Positions 6,223 through 13,962 of a stretch of 37,202 nucleotides of DNA are shown piece by piece. The position numbers and the translations under genes were made by a program. The notes below the pieces were generated by a model that had not been told where the DNA came from, did no database searches, and was given only the letters and a program-made list of their open reading frames with translations. Source of the stretch: Nitrosomonadales bacterium (GTDB taxonomy: Bacteria > Pseudomonadota > Gammaproteobacteria > Burkholderiales > Gallionellaceae); assembly GCA_016234685.1 (NCBI GenBank), contig JACRAT010000002.1, forward strand, positions 1 through 37,202. Direction: 5' to 3'. The stretch's first letter is position 1. Every line of letters starts with the position of its first letter.

Positions 6223-6367
6223 GCGCGGAGGCTATCAGCCACCGCCCGCCGCATCCGCACCGCTGGTTGTAATAGCTGTGGATACAACATCCCCAAGTTG
6301 CGCCATATTGCTCAACCCCCGGACTATGAGCGCCACTGATTTCACCTCTCACAACCGAGGAAACGCC
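6223..6367. promoter_or_regulatory. Divergent late promoter region P(P)/P(O) with Ogr-type dyad
   Basis: GTTGTA (6266-6271), 11 bases, TACAAC (6283-6288) is an activator site shared by the leftward P-Q and the rightward O operon. The same dyad with the same spacing occurs before V and before FI. P2 late promoters have a dyad of this kind (TGTTGT/ACAACA) bound by Ogr about 55 bases before the transcription start. Rightward, CTATGA (6324-6329) is a possible -10. Leftward, GATAGC (6236-6231) is a possible -10, which would start transcription at about 6222-6224. Confidence 0.8.
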
Positions 6368-7159
6368 ATGCCACTCTCCAAGCCCTTTGTCGTCGCCACC
6401 GAAGGCCAAACCATTGACGGACGTCAGATCACCCGCGAGCAGATCCAGCAAATGGCCGCGAACTACGACCCCAAGGTGTACACCGCCGTCGCCAACCTGG
6501 AACACTACCTCTCCTTCATGCCGGAGAGCACGTTCAGCGCTCAGGGCCACGTTGTCAGTCTGACCACTCAGGAAACCACCTTGATGGGCGACAAGAAGCT
6601 CCAACTCATGGCCGTGGTAGACGCCAACGACTCCGTGGTGTCGCTCCAGAAAAAAGGCCAGAAGGCCTTCGCATCCATCGAGCTGGTCAACAACTTCATC
6701 AACAAGGGCATCACCTACCTCACCGGCCTGGCCTTCACCGACTCCCCGGCCAGCATCGGCACCCAGAGCATGAAGTTCAGCGCCAAGCCTGAGAACATTT
6801 ATTCCTTTGGGGAGGCAGTCTCCATCGAATTCGAGCCGGAAGCATCCACCCCCGGCCTAGGCGAATCCCTGTTCAACAAGGTCAAGGAACTGCTCACTGG
6901 CAAGGGCAAGAAAGACGAAGAGCGCTTCACCGATGTCGGCTTGGCAGTCTTAGCCATCGCCGCCTCGCAGCGCGAACTGCTCGACAAGTACTCCGAACTG
7001 GCCAAGGCCAACGAGACCATCGCTACCCTTCAGGCACAGGCCGATAAAGACCGCACAGAGTTCGCCGAATTCAAGGCTCAAGTAGACGCCATGCCGGACG
7101 GCACATCCCAGCGCCCGCCCGCATCAGGCGGCAATGGCGCCAACAAGACCGACTGCTGA
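6368..7159 (+). CDS. O: Capsid scaffolding protein/protease (P2 gpO family)
   Basis: 263 residues from the ATG preceded by GAGGAAA; an in-frame GTG-type start at 6203 would run through the promoter and is unlikely. P2 gpO is a scaffold with an N-terminal serine protease that trims itself and the capsid proteins. The expected triad is visible: Asp17 (QTIDGRQI), His46 (NLEHY) and Ser103 (AFASIEL). A helical scaffold region with charged repeats occupies the last 100 residues (QRELLDKYSELAKANETIATL). It is the first gene of the O-N-M-L-X operon, under the shared late-promoter dyad. Confidence 0.95.
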   Translation: MPLSKPFVVATEGQTIDGRQITREQIQQMAANYDPKVYTAVANLEHYLSFMPESTFSAQGHVVSLTTQETTLMGDKKLQLMAVVDANDSVVSLQKKGQKAFASIELVNNFINKGITYLTGLAFTDSPASIGTQSMKFSAKPENIYSFGEAVSIEFEPEASTPGLGESLFNKVKELLTGKGKKDEERFTDVGLAVLAIAASQRELLDKYSELAKANETIATLQAQADKDRTEFAEFKAQVDAMPDGTSQRPPASGGNGANKTDC

Positions 7160-7189
7160 TCACCTCAATCATTCACCCCGGAGAACACG

Positions 7190-8206
7190 ATGCGCACCCA
7201 AACCCGTCAACAATTCAATGCCTATAAAAATGAACTCGCCTCGCTGAATGGCGTCGATTCCGTTGCTGAAAAATTCGTGGTCGCACCGACCGTTCAGCAG
7301 AAGCTGGAAGAGCGCATCCAGCAATCCAGCGAATTCCTGAAACGCATCAACATCGTCGGCGTCGATGAACAGAGCGGCGAAAAACTAGGCATGGATGCGG
7401 CCAACACCATCGCAGGCCGCACCGACACCAACACTGCCGACCGCGTGCCGACCGACATTTCCGCGCTGGACAGCAACCAGTACACCTGCAAACAGACCAA
7501 TTTCGACACCGCGATCAAGTACGCCAAGCTGGACGCCTGGGCCAAGTTCCCTAACTTCCAGCCCATGCTGCGCGATGTCATCGTCAAGCGCCAAGCGCTG
7601 GACAGAATCATGATCGGCCTCAACGGCACATCAGCCGCCGCCACGACTGATCGCGTCGCCCATCCGCTGCTGCAAGACGTCAACGTCGGCTGGATCAAAC
7701 ACCTCCGCGACAACGCCGCCGAGCGCGTGATGAGTGAGGTCGTCGCCCTTTCCGGCAAGATCAAGGTCGGCTCCGCAGCCGGAGCCGACTACCAGAACCT
7801 CGACGCGCTGGTGTTCGACGCCGCCGCCAACTTGATCCACATCACCTATCAAGATGACCCACGACTGGTGGTGGTGTGCGGCAAAGGCCTGATGGCGGAC
7901 AAGTACTTCCCCATCATCAACCAGAATCAGCGCCCGGAAGACCAACTGGTGATGGACATGCTGATCAGCCAGAAGCGCATCGGCGGTCTGCCCGGCGTGC
8001 AAGTGCCGTACTTCCCGGCCAACGCGTTCATGATCACACCGCTGGAGAACCTCTCCATCTACTGGCAGATCGGCGCGCGCCGCCGCACGCTGTTCGACAA
8101 CGCCAAACGCGACCAGATCGAGAACTACGAGTCCTCCAATGAGGCATACGTGGTGGAAGACTACCGCGCGGCTTGCTTCGTAGAGAACATCGCACTGAGC
8201 TGGTAA
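7190..8206 (+). CDS. N: Major capsid protein (P2 gpN family)
   Basis: 338 residues with the HK97-like fold expected of P2 gpN. Recognisable segments are TRQQFNAYKNEL at the start, EFLKRINIVGVDEQSGEKLG, QTNFDTAIKYAKLDAWAKF, RQALDRIMIGLNG, LVVVCGKGLMADKYFPIIN, and the end YVVEDYRAACFVENIALSW. In P2 the first about 30 residues are removed by gpO. CGGAGA precedes the ATG. It follows the scaffold gene by 30 bases. Confidence 0.97.
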   Translation: MRTQTRQQFNAYKNELASLNGVDSVAEKFVVAPTVQQKLEERIQQSSEFLKRINIVGVDEQSGEKLGMDAANTIAGRTDTNTADRVPTDISALDSNQYTCKQTNFDTAIKYAKLDAWAKFPNFQPMLRDVIVKRQALDRIMIGLNGTSAAATTDRVAHPLLQDVNVGWIKHLRDNAAERVMSEVVALSGKIKVGSAAGADYQNLDALVFDAAANLIHITYQDDPRLVVVCGKGLMADKYFPIINQNQRPEDQLVMDMLISQKRIGGLPGVQVPYFPANAFMITPLENLSIYWQIGARRRTLFDNAKRDQIENYESSNEAYVVEDYRAACFVENIALSW

Positions 8207-8208
8207 TC

Positions 8209-8898
8209 ATGAGCAGCCCAGCCCGCCGCCACTTTGAACGCGCCTCAGCCGCCCAATCACGTGCGGCCGAGGCTCCGGCCCACAGCCGTGATGCCAATTC
8301 CTACGAACTGATGCTGCTCAAGCTGGCCGAGGACAAGCGCCGCCTCAAGGACGTGCAGTCCATGGAGCGCAAGGCCGAGGTCAAACGCCAGATCCTGCCC
8401 GAGTACGCCCCTTGGGTGGAAGGTGTATTGGCAGGCCAGCAGGGCGTGCAGGACGACGTACTGATGACCGTCATGGTCTGGCGCATCGACGCCGGTGACC
8501 TCGATGGCGCGCTGCAAATTGCCCGTTATGCCATCGAGCACCAGCTCACCCTGCCCGACCAGTACAAGCGCACCACCGCCTGCCTTATCGCTGAGGAAGT
8601 CTCCGACATCGCCCTGCGCGATCTAGCGGCAGCCGATGCCGGGACGATGGTAGTCGATGCCAATCTGCTGGCATCTCAGCTCGGCCAAGTGGACGAGATC
8701 ACCGCCGAAGAAGACATGCCCGACGAGGTCCGCGCCAAGCTGCAAAAGGCCATCGGTTACGCCCTGCGCGGTTTGGACAAACCGGCAGCCCTGACCTATC
8801 TCAACCGCGCCATCCAGTTGCACGACAAGGTCGGCGTCAAGAAAGACATCGAGCGCCTCGAACGCGAGATCAAGAACACGGACGCACCTGCGTCCTAA
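8209..8898 (+). CDS. M: Terminase small subunit (P2 gpM family)
   Basis: 229 residues. The endonuclease/DNA-recognition partner of gpP in P2-type packaging. It begins SSPARRHFERASAA and carries the conserved VQSMERKAEVKRQILPEYAPWVEGVL and VLMTVMVWRIDAGDLDGALQIARYAI regions. The chosen ATG is three bases after the N stop; the frame is open further upstream only inside N. In P2-type phages M plus P recognise cos, proposed here near 1825. Confidence 0.95.
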   Translation: MSSPARRHFERASAAQSRAAEAPAHSRDANSYELMLLKLAEDKRRLKDVQSMERKAEVKRQILPEYAPWVEGVLAGQQGVQDDVLMTVMVWRIDAGDLDGALQIARYAIEHQLTLPDQYKRTTACLIAEEVSDIALRDLAAADAGTMVVDANLLASQLGQVDEITAEEDMPDEVRAKLQKAIGYALRGLDKPAALTYLNRAIQLHDKVGVKKDIERLEREIKNTDAPAS

Positions 8899-9005
8899 AC
8901 GAGCGTACCCCGCAGCTTGGCGGCGGGGAGCAAAGAGAATGGATTGGTCTCCTCCCCTTGAAAGCTCCCCCCACCGCCACCTAAACGAAAAAGGCATCGA
9001 CCGGC
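8899..9005. other. Spacer between M and L with a GC hairpin
   Basis: CCCCGC and GCGGGG pair around about nine bases at 8910-8930. There is no T run, so it is more likely an mRNA processing or stability element than a terminator. No good Shine-Dalgarno sequence precedes the L start. Confidence 0.4.
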
Positions 9006-9476
9006 ATGAACGCATTCGTCGTCACCACACCCGCACCAGAACAAGTCGAGGCGAAGATCGCCAGCGCTGCATTCTGGCCAGAGGTCGACCCGGCGAAGAT
9101 TCGTGCCGCACAGCGCATCAACAACACGATCACGCCAGAGCGCCTGCGCGAAACGCTGATCGAGGCCATCGCCAGTGTCAACGGTGAACTCGCCTCTTGG
9201 CGTGCCGCGCGAGAGCTTGAGGGACGCGCCAAGCTGGCAGACATACCTGCCGAGCAAATCGACTCAGTCTCCATCCACGTTAACCGCTACCTGCGCGCAG
9301 TCGGCTGCATGGCCAAGGCCGCTCTACAAGAACGCTACAGCGACTACGACACCACCGCCTCCGGCAACAAGAAGGCCGACCAGCTAGAAGACCCGATCGA
9401 CGACCTCAGGCGCGATGCACGCTGGGCCATCAGTGACATTCACGGTGTCACGCGCACCACCGTGGAACTGATCTGA
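9006..9476 (+). CDS. L: Head completion protein (P2 gpL family)
   Basis: 156 residues, close to P2 gpL. The protein finishes DNA-filled heads and forms the head-to-tail connector surface. Typical segments are FWPEVDPAKIRAAQRI, ITPERLRETLIEAIASVNGEL and DQLEDPIDDLRRDARWAISDI, ending in VTRTTVELI. Its TGA overlaps the ATG of the X gene by one base, indicating coupled translation. Confidence 0.95.
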   Translation: MNAFVVTTPAPEQVEAKIASAAFWPEVDPAKIRAAQRINNTITPERLRETLIEAIASVNGELASWRAARELEGRAKLADIPAEQIDSVSIHVNRYLRAVGCMAKAALQERYSDYDTTASGNKKADQLEDPIDDLRRDARWAISDIHGVTRTTVELI

Positions 9477-9682
9477 TGCAGGTCATCGCGCATCAGGGAG
9501 ACACCGTCGACGCGCTCTGTCAGCGCCACTTGGGCGGCACAGCATCGGTCACCGAACAGGTGTACGAGATGAACCCTGGCCTCGCCGCACTCGACCCCAT
9601 CCTACCGATGGGCACGCCAGTCACGCTGCCGGACGCACTGCCCGCCGATTCCAACAGCACGCACATACAACTCTGGGACTGA
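9476..9682 (+). CDS. X: Tail protein X (P2 gpX family)
   Basis: A 68-residue LysM-like fold typical of P2 gpX: MQVIAHQGDTVDALCQRHLG, then VYEMNPGLAALDPILPMGTPVTLP. gpX is a small essential tail protein. The start is fused to the stop of L (TGATG). It is the last structural gene before the lysis cassette. Confidence 0.95.
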   Translation: MQVIAHQGDTVDALCQRHLGGTASVTEQVYEMNPGLAALDPILPMGTPVTLPDALPADSNSTHIQLWD

Positions 9683-9683
9683 A

Positions 9684-10097
9684 ATGCATCTGCCGAACAT
9701 AACCATCTACACCGACAACCTCCCCCCAAGCGTGGGTGGATGCGCCAACGGCCCCGTCGTTCGCATTCGTACGAAATATCGCACCGACGCAGGGATTCAC
9801 GCCCACGAATACGAGCACGTCAAGCAATGGTGGACGCTCAGTCTGATCGGCGTGATGTTGATCGGTTTTATCGCCAACAAGATGGGAGCTCCTATCGCGC
9901 TCTCCCTGTTCGGATTCTCTTTGCACTCGATAGCCTACGGCCTGCTGCGCAGCTACCGGCTATGGTCTGAGGCTCAGGCCTATGCCGTCCAAGTCCGTCA
10001 CGGCTGCCCGATAAATGTAGCAGCAGAGCGCTTGGCCTTAGGCTACAAGCTGGACATCACGCCGGAACAGGCGCTCAACGAGATCATGGGATCCTGA
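9684..10097 (+). CDS. Membrane protein with HExxH metalloprotease-like motif, lysis cassette
   Basis: 137 residues. AHEYEHVKQWW places HEYEH at residues 41-45, the zincin HExxH signature. It is followed by two hydrophobic segments (about 52-66 and 69-88) and then by RLWSEAQAYAVQVRHG, where Glu96 could be the third zinc ligand. The arrangement suggests a membrane-anchored metallopeptidase. It lies where P2 has its holin gene Y, between X and the endolysin, so a role in lysis or in cutting an envelope protein is plausible but inferred. I cannot name a Pfam family with confidence. Confidence 0.72.
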   Translation: MHLPNITIYTDNLPPSVGGCANGPVVRIRTKYRTDAGIHAHEYEHVKQWWTLSLIGVMLIGFIANKMGAPIALSLFGFSLHSIAYGLLRSYRLWSEAQAYAVQVRHGCPINVAAERLALGYKLDITPEQALNEIMGS

Positions 10098-10098
10098 T

Positions 10099-10431
10099 AT
10101 GAATGACCAGCTCGGCATCATCAAAGCCACGATCCTGCCAGCCATCACCGGTGCTATATCGTTCCTGTTCGGCGTGCCTGTTGCTGTGTTGATAGCAGCC
10201 TTTGCTGGATCTTGGATGGCCGTAGCGGTCAGCGCCAGCACCACCTTCGCGCGCTCCGCGCTGGCCATCTTCTGCGGCACCGTCGCCTCAGGATATCTGA
10301 CCCCGGCAGCACTGCACTTCATGGGCGAGATGCCGCAACGCCCGGCTGCCGCGATTCTTGGATTTTTTGCCGTCCACAAGCCCAGCCGCGATTGGCTGAT
10401 CGAAAAGGTGAAATCATGGTTCAAGCAATAG
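10099..10431 (+). CDS. Putative holin or lysis-associated membrane protein
   Basis: 110 residues with two or three hydrophobic segments (about ILPAITGAISFLFGVPVAVL, IAAFAGSWMAVAVS and RSALAIFCGTVASGYL) and a basic C-terminus (IEKVKSWFKQ), the usual outline of a small phage holin. It overlaps the next membrane protein gene by 16 bases. Holins make holes in the inner membrane so that the muramidase reaches the cell wall. Topology is inferred from hydrophobicity. Confidence 0.7.
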   Translation: MNDQLGIIKATILPAITGAISFLFGVPVAVLIAAFAGSWMAVAVSASTTFARSALAIFCGTVASGYLTPAALHFMGEMPQRPAAAILGFFAVHKPSRDWLIEKVKSWFKQ

Positions 10432-10676
10432 CCATCCTGCTCGGCCTTTACCTGCTGGCCGAATCCATCGCGGCCGCTGCCTTGATGCCAGGTGGCGACC
10501 GCGCCTGTCGCGTCGTCAAATACATGGTGACCGGAATCGTCGGCGTCTGGATGATCTTCGATCACGCCTATGTCGACACTTGGCATCTCATCATGGGCTT
10601 CGCACTCGCCCTGTTCCTACTGCCAAAAATGGTGGAACGAATTGAGACACACATCAATCAACTCTGGAGTCACTGA
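10416..10676 (+). CDS. Second small membrane protein of the lysis cassette (holin/antiholin candidate)
   Basis: 86 residues starting at an ATG inside the end of the previous gene, with AAAAGGTG upstream. Two hydrophobic segments, VQAIAILLGLYLLAESIAAAAL and VKYMVTGIVGVWMIF, and a third shorter one (LIMGFALALFLLP), then a charged end. A longer frame start is not available. The paired, overlapping membrane genes resemble holin plus antiholin arrangements. Its stop is one base from the endolysin start. Confidence 0.65.
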   Translation: MVQAIAILLGLYLLAESIAAAALMPGGDRACRVVKYMVTGIVGVWMIFDHAYVDTWHLIMGFALALFLLPKMVERIETHINQLWSH

Positions 10677-10677
10677 A

Positions 10678-11457
10678 ATGCGTAAAGGAGACACCGGCGC
10701 CGACGTGCGCGAACTACAAAAACGACTCGGCATCGAGCAGGACGGCTGGTATGGCGACAAAACCGAGGCCGCCGTGCACAATTACCAGCGACAGGCCGGA
10801 CTCGCCGCTGACGGCATTGCCGGATCACAGACGCTGGCCGCGCTGATGTACGGCAGCACGCTCTCTCGCCACCTCACCCACGCTGCGGTGGTGGCCGCAG
10901 CCGTTGCGCTCGAAGTAGACGAAGCCAGCATCCTGACCGTCTGCGAAGTCGAGAGTCGCGGCGATGGCTTCCTGCCTGATGCCCGTCCGGTCATTCTGTT
11001 CGAGCGTCACATCATGTACCAGCGGCTCAAGGCCGATGATTTCGACGCGGACAGCTTGGCCGCCAGCTACCCAAACTTGGTCAACCAAGCGCGCGGCGGT
11101 TATGCCGGAGGCACAGCCGAGCACGACCGTTTCCGCACTGCCTGCGGCATCGACGAAACCTGTGCGATCGAGGCATCGAGCTGGGGCCTGTTCCAGATCA
11201 TGGGCTATCACTGGCAGCGTCTCGGATACGGTAGTCCGCAAGCATTTATGACCTGCATGATGCAGAGCGAAGACGATCAACTCGACGCCTTTGTGCGCTT
11301 CATCACCGCCGATCCGACTCTGCACAAGGCTCTCAAGTCCCGCAAGTGGGCCGATTTCGCCAAGATCTACAACGGCCCTGCGTACCGGGAAAACCTGTAC
11401 GACGCCAAGCTGTCCCGCGCCTACGAACGCCACTGCAAAACAGGAGTCGCAGCATGA
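10678..11457 (+). CDS. Endolysin: peptidoglycan-binding domain plus N-acetylmuramidase
   Basis: 259 residues. A PG_binding_1 domain comes first (about 1-58: GADVRELQKRLGI, DGWYGDKTEAAVHNYQ, DGIAGSQTLAAL), then an N-acetylmuramidase of the DUF3380 type (about 70-255). The latter shows VCEVESRGDGF with the likely catalytic glutamate, ILFERHIMY, ASSWGLFQIMGYHW and KIYNGPAYRENLYDAKL. It cleaves the glycan strands of murein at the end of infection. No signal peptide is seen, so export should depend on the holin. The start is the ATG directly after the preceding stop. The stop overlaps the next start (ATGA). Confidence 0.93.
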   Translation: MRKGDTGADVRELQKRLGIEQDGWYGDKTEAAVHNYQRQAGLAADGIAGSQTLAALMYGSTLSRHLTHAAVVAAAVALEVDEASILTVCEVESRGDGFLPDARPVILFERHIMYQRLKADDFDADSLAASYPNLVNQARGGYAGGTAEHDRFRTACGIDETCAIEASSWGLFQIMGYHWQRLGYGSPQAFMTCMMQSEDDQLDAFVRFITADPTLHKALKSRKWADFAKIYNGPAYRENLYDAKLSRAYERHCKTGVAA

Positions 11458-11654
11458 CCCTCTACTTCATCATCGCCATCCTGATGCTGCTCATCGGCAT
11501 CGCAGCCGGCGTATTAGGACTGCTCATCTCAGCAGATCCTGAAGGGCGCGGCGGCATCCTGCGACTGCTGTTTCCGCTCGGAGTCATCGTCGTCATGATC
11601 GCCGTGGTCTGGCTGCTGCTCCTGCTCTGGGAAGTCGTGAGGGTATGGCTATGA
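11454..11654 (+). CDS. Small two-helix membrane protein, lysis cassette
   Basis: 66 residues with two strong hydrophobic segments (LYFIIAILMLLIGIAAGVLGLLI and LLFPLGVIVVMIAVVWLLLLLW) joined by a short charged turn (ADPEGRGG). It starts inside the endolysin stop and overlaps the next gene, so it is co-translated. The function is unknown. In this place it may be a holin, antiholin or lysis regulator. Confidence 0.65.
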   Translation: MTLYFIIAILMLLIGIAAGVLGLLISADPEGRGGILRLLFPLGVIVVMIAVVWLLLLLWEVVRVWL

Positions 11655-12217
11655 AATGGATCAGCGCACATCTGGAAGCGCTGCTGATCCTTCTTCTTGC
11701 AGGCTTCGTCATCGCTTGGCTGGCGCACGACCACCATCCCGGTGATACCGGCAAGACCGTCGAGGCTTCGTCGTCCACCGAGGTGAAACACGCCCCCAAG
11801 ATCGGCATCGCCATCAAGTCTCCAGTCAAGGTCTACGCAGGCGGCGCAGGCCTCAAGAGCAAGATCGAACTGCCGCCCGAGGTCGTGCAGGACGACCGCC
11901 AGCAGGTCATCTCCAGCAGCAAGATAGAAGGCGACCAGCCGCACACCATCACCACCGTCATCGACACCGACACCGGAGAAAGCCGCACCTTCGTCCGCGA
12001 CGATCCGCTGCCTTGGCTGGCATGGGAAGACCACGGCGGCATCGGGATCTATACCGGCATCAGGAACGGCTCACCAGCAATACGTTTGCAGGCGCATCAA
12101 GGTATCTTCCGTATCAAGGCCGTCAATGTGGGTGTCGTCGCCAGTCTGGATCAGTTGCTGAAAGGACCTGTCTCCATGGACTACTTCGTCGGCGTCGGCG
12201 CTGAATACCGGTGGTGA
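11651..12217 (+). CDS. Membrane-anchored periplasmic protein of unknown function
   Basis: 188 residues from ATG 11651 (GTGAGGG at a good distance). ATG 11645 would add two residues but is too close to that site. A single hydrophobic helix near the N-terminus (LEALLILLLAGFVIAWLA) is followed by a polar, beta-rich domain that ends GVGAEYRW. The layout is that of a type II membrane protein with its domain in the periplasm, as in inner-membrane spanins. However, it lacks the long coiled coil of Rz, and no Rz1-like lipobox is visible in an embedded frame. Confidence 0.65.
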   Translation: MKWISAHLEALLILLLAGFVIAWLAHDHHPGDTGKTVEASSSTEVKHAPKIGIAIKSPVKVYAGGAGLKSKIELPPEVVQDDRQQVISSSKIEGDQPHTITTVIDTDTGESRTFVRDDPLPWLAWEDHGGIGIYTGIRNGSPAIRLQAHQGIFRIKAVNVGVVASLDQLLKGPVSMDYFVGVGAEYRW

Positions 12218-12218
12218 C

Positions 12219-12683
12219 ATGAAAAAACCAGCCGACCTGCGCAAGCATCTTGAAGCCAGCGTTCCCTGCCTGCGCAAGCACCCGGAGAATCTCCACGTCT
12301 TCGTCGAGCGCGGCAATGTCGTCAGCGTCATCGGCGGGCTTTCGTTCGAATACCGCTACAGCGTCAACCTTGTCATCACCGACTTCACCGATCACGCCGA
12401 CACCCTGATCATCCCGCTGCTCTCATGGATCGCCGTCAACCAGCCAGATAACCTCCAGCACCCGGACAAACAGGAGCAGGCCATCCGCATTGAGGCCGAG
12501 ATCATCGACCACGATACCGTCGATCTCAGCATCACGCTGGACCTGACCGAGCGCGTCATCGTCACCGCCAACCCGGATGGCAGCTACACCGCCACGCATC
12601 CAGAAGAACCCGCACTGCCTGATCTAGGCGGGCCGGTGGGCTGGGAGCTGCTGATCAACGGCACGCCGCTCGCGCAACAATGA
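12219..12683 (+). CDS. R: Tail completion protein (P2 gpR family)
   Basis: 154 residues, matching P2 gpR in length and in its typical opening KPADLRKHLEASVPCLRKHPENLHVFVERG and the LSFEYRYSVNLVITDFTDHAD segment. gpR completes and stabilises the tail before head joining. Its stop overlaps the ATG of S by four bases. Confidence 0.95.
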   Translation: MKKPADLRKHLEASVPCLRKHPENLHVFVERGNVVSVIGGLSFEYRYSVNLVITDFTDHADTLIIPLLSWIAVNQPDNLQHPDKQEQAIRIEAEIIDHDTVDLSITLDLTERVIVTANPDGSYTATHPEEPALPDLGGPVGWELLINGTPLAQQ

Positions 12684-13135
12684 GCGACCTCGCACCGCTC
12701 GAATCCTGGTGTGCCGACCTGCTGGCCAACCTGCAACCAGCTGCCCGCCGCAGTTTGGCCCGCCAGATCGCCGCCAGCGTGCGCACCAACCAGGCCAAGC
12801 GCATCGCCGCCCAACTCAACCCGGACGGCACGCCCTACGAGCCGCGCAAGACACAGACCCGGCAGCGCGCCAAGAAAGGTCGCATTCGCCGCGCCATGTT
12901 CGCCAAGCTACGCACCTCACGCCTGCTAAAAACAGCCGTCACACCGGACAACGCCGTCATCAAGTTCGCGGGTCAAGTTCAGCGCATCGCCGAAGTCCAC
13001 CACTTCGGCCTGCGCGACAAGGTCAATCGTCGCCGTGGGCCAGAAGTGCAATATCCCGTGCGCGAACTGCTGGGCGTAACAGATGCGGATACAGAACTGG
13101 TCGAGTCGCTGGTGCTCAAACACCTCGCGCGCTGA
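12680..13135 (+). CDS. S: Tail completion protein (P2 gpS family)
   Basis: 151 residues, phage virion morphogenesis family. Seen are LLANLQPAARRSLARQIA, LNPDGTPYEPRK, RAMFAKLRTSRLLKT and VHHFGLRDKVNRRRGPEVQYPVRELLGV. It acts with gpR in tail completion and is the last gene of the O-to-S late operon; the next late promoter follows at once. Confidence 0.95.
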   Translation: MSDLAPLESWCADLLANLQPAARRSLARQIAASVRTNQAKRIAAQLNPDGTPYEPRKTQTRQRAKKGRIRRAMFAKLRTSRLLKTAVTPDNAVIKFAGQVQRIAEVHHFGLRDKVNRRRGPEVQYPVRELLGVTDADTELVESLVLKHLAR

Positions 13136-13143
13136 TCCGCCCC

Positions 13144-13206
13144 GTGTTGTAACTCTTAGCAATACAACACCGCCGCCGCCCCGATGCGCGGGCATTTCGG
13201 CATATT
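13144..13206 (+). promoter_or_regulatory. Late promoter P(V) with Ogr-type dyad
   Basis: GTGTTGTA (13144-13151), 11 bases, TACAACAC (13163-13170) is the longest of the three late dyads. CATATT (13201-13206) is a good -10 candidate, with centre 46.5 bases from the dyad centre. That is exactly the spacing found before FI, and it puts the dyad near -56, as for P2 Ogr sites at about -55. The predicted start of transcription coincides with the V start codon. Confidence 0.82.
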
Positions 13207-13213
13207 GCCCCGC

Positions 13214-13771
13214 ATGGACATCGCCTCCCTCTCCCGCATGATCGAGAACTTGATCCGCTTCGGTACCGTCACCGAAGTGGATCATGCTGCACGTCACGTG
13301 CGCGTGACCACCGGCGCAATTACTACTGGCTGGCTCAAGTGGCGGGCAGAGCGCGCTGGTAGGACTGTGACTTGGGATCCGCCCTCCATCGGCGAACAGG
13401 TGATGATCCTCTCCCCCAGCGGAGAACTGGCCAACGGCATTGTCATCCCGTCCATCTACAGCGACGAGCACGATGCCCCTGACGACTCCCCCTCCACTCA
13501 TGTCACTCGCTACCCTGACGGTGCTGTCGTATCTTACAACCACGAATCAGGAGCTCTGTCTGTCACGGGTATTAAAAGCGCATACGTCGAGGTCAATGGT
13601 CCAGCCTCCGTCAAATGCACTGGGCACGCGTCGGTGCAGGCCGATAGCGGTATCACTCTGGATGGTGCGGGCGCTGGCCAGACCAAAGGCATCGTTCAAG
13701 GCGACTGCCTGTGCGCCTTCACCGGACAGCCGCACGGTCAAGTCAGCGCCACCGTCGCCGGGAGCGTCTGA
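13214..13771 (+). CDS. V: Baseplate spike protein (P2 gpV family)
   Basis: 185 residues. It is the membrane-piercing tip: an OB-fold start (MIENLIRFGTVTEVD, RHVRVTTG, IGEQVMILSPSGELANGIVIP) followed by a beta-helix made of short repeats. The ATG at 13214 fits the known N-terminus of the family; an upstream ATG (13184) would lie inside the promoter. No Shine-Dalgarno sequence is present and the predicted transcript begins at about 13213, so translation may be leaderless. The stop overlaps the next ATG (ATGA-type overlap). Confidence 0.93.
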   Translation: MDIASLSRMIENLIRFGTVTEVDHAARHVRVTTGAITTGWLKWRAERAGRTVTWDPPSIGEQVMILSPSGELANGIVIPSIYSDEHDAPDDSPSTHVTRYPDGAVVSYNHESGALSVTGIKSAYVEVNGPASVKCTGHASVQADSGITLDGAGAGQTKGIVQGDCLCAFTGQPHGQVSATVAGSV

Positions 13772-13962
13772 TGGCACTGAGCGCGACAAGTATGGTGTCC
13801 AGAATCAAGGTGCATCAGGCCAAGCTGCCTCCATCGAATGGCTCTGTTAAGGAAGCCAGTGCGCAGGCGGATGCCATGCTGCTGGCTTTGTGCCAAGGCA
13901 TCATCGACGAGATTGTGCAGCACTCTGAGCTCGTGGGCAGTACCACCGGGAGCGTCAAATGA
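13771..13962 (+). CDS. Small unknown protein between V and W
   Basis: 63 residues (start MALSATSMVSRIKVHQ). It is tightly overlapped with V before it and W after it, which supports its being real. The C-terminal half looks helical (AQADAMLLALCQGIIDEIVQ). P2 itself has no gene here. No family is recognised; a baseplate accessory or chaperone is possible. Confidence 0.65.
   Translation: MALSATSMVSRIKVHQAKLPPSNGSVKEASAQADAMLLALCQGIIDEIVQHSELVGSTTGSVK

Noticed and set aside
6203-6367. N-terminal extension of scaffold protein O
   Set aside because: It would translate through the divergent late promoter and overlap P; the ATG at 6368 has GAGGAAA and gives the triad spacing of gpO.
8939-9187. 82-residue ORF overlapping the start of L
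   Set aside because: Out of frame with L, Arg/His-rich, no homology pattern.
11645-12217. Embedded outer-membrane spanin (Rz1) within the 188-residue protein gene
   Set aside because: No out-of-frame ORF with a signal peptide and lipobox cysteine was seen.
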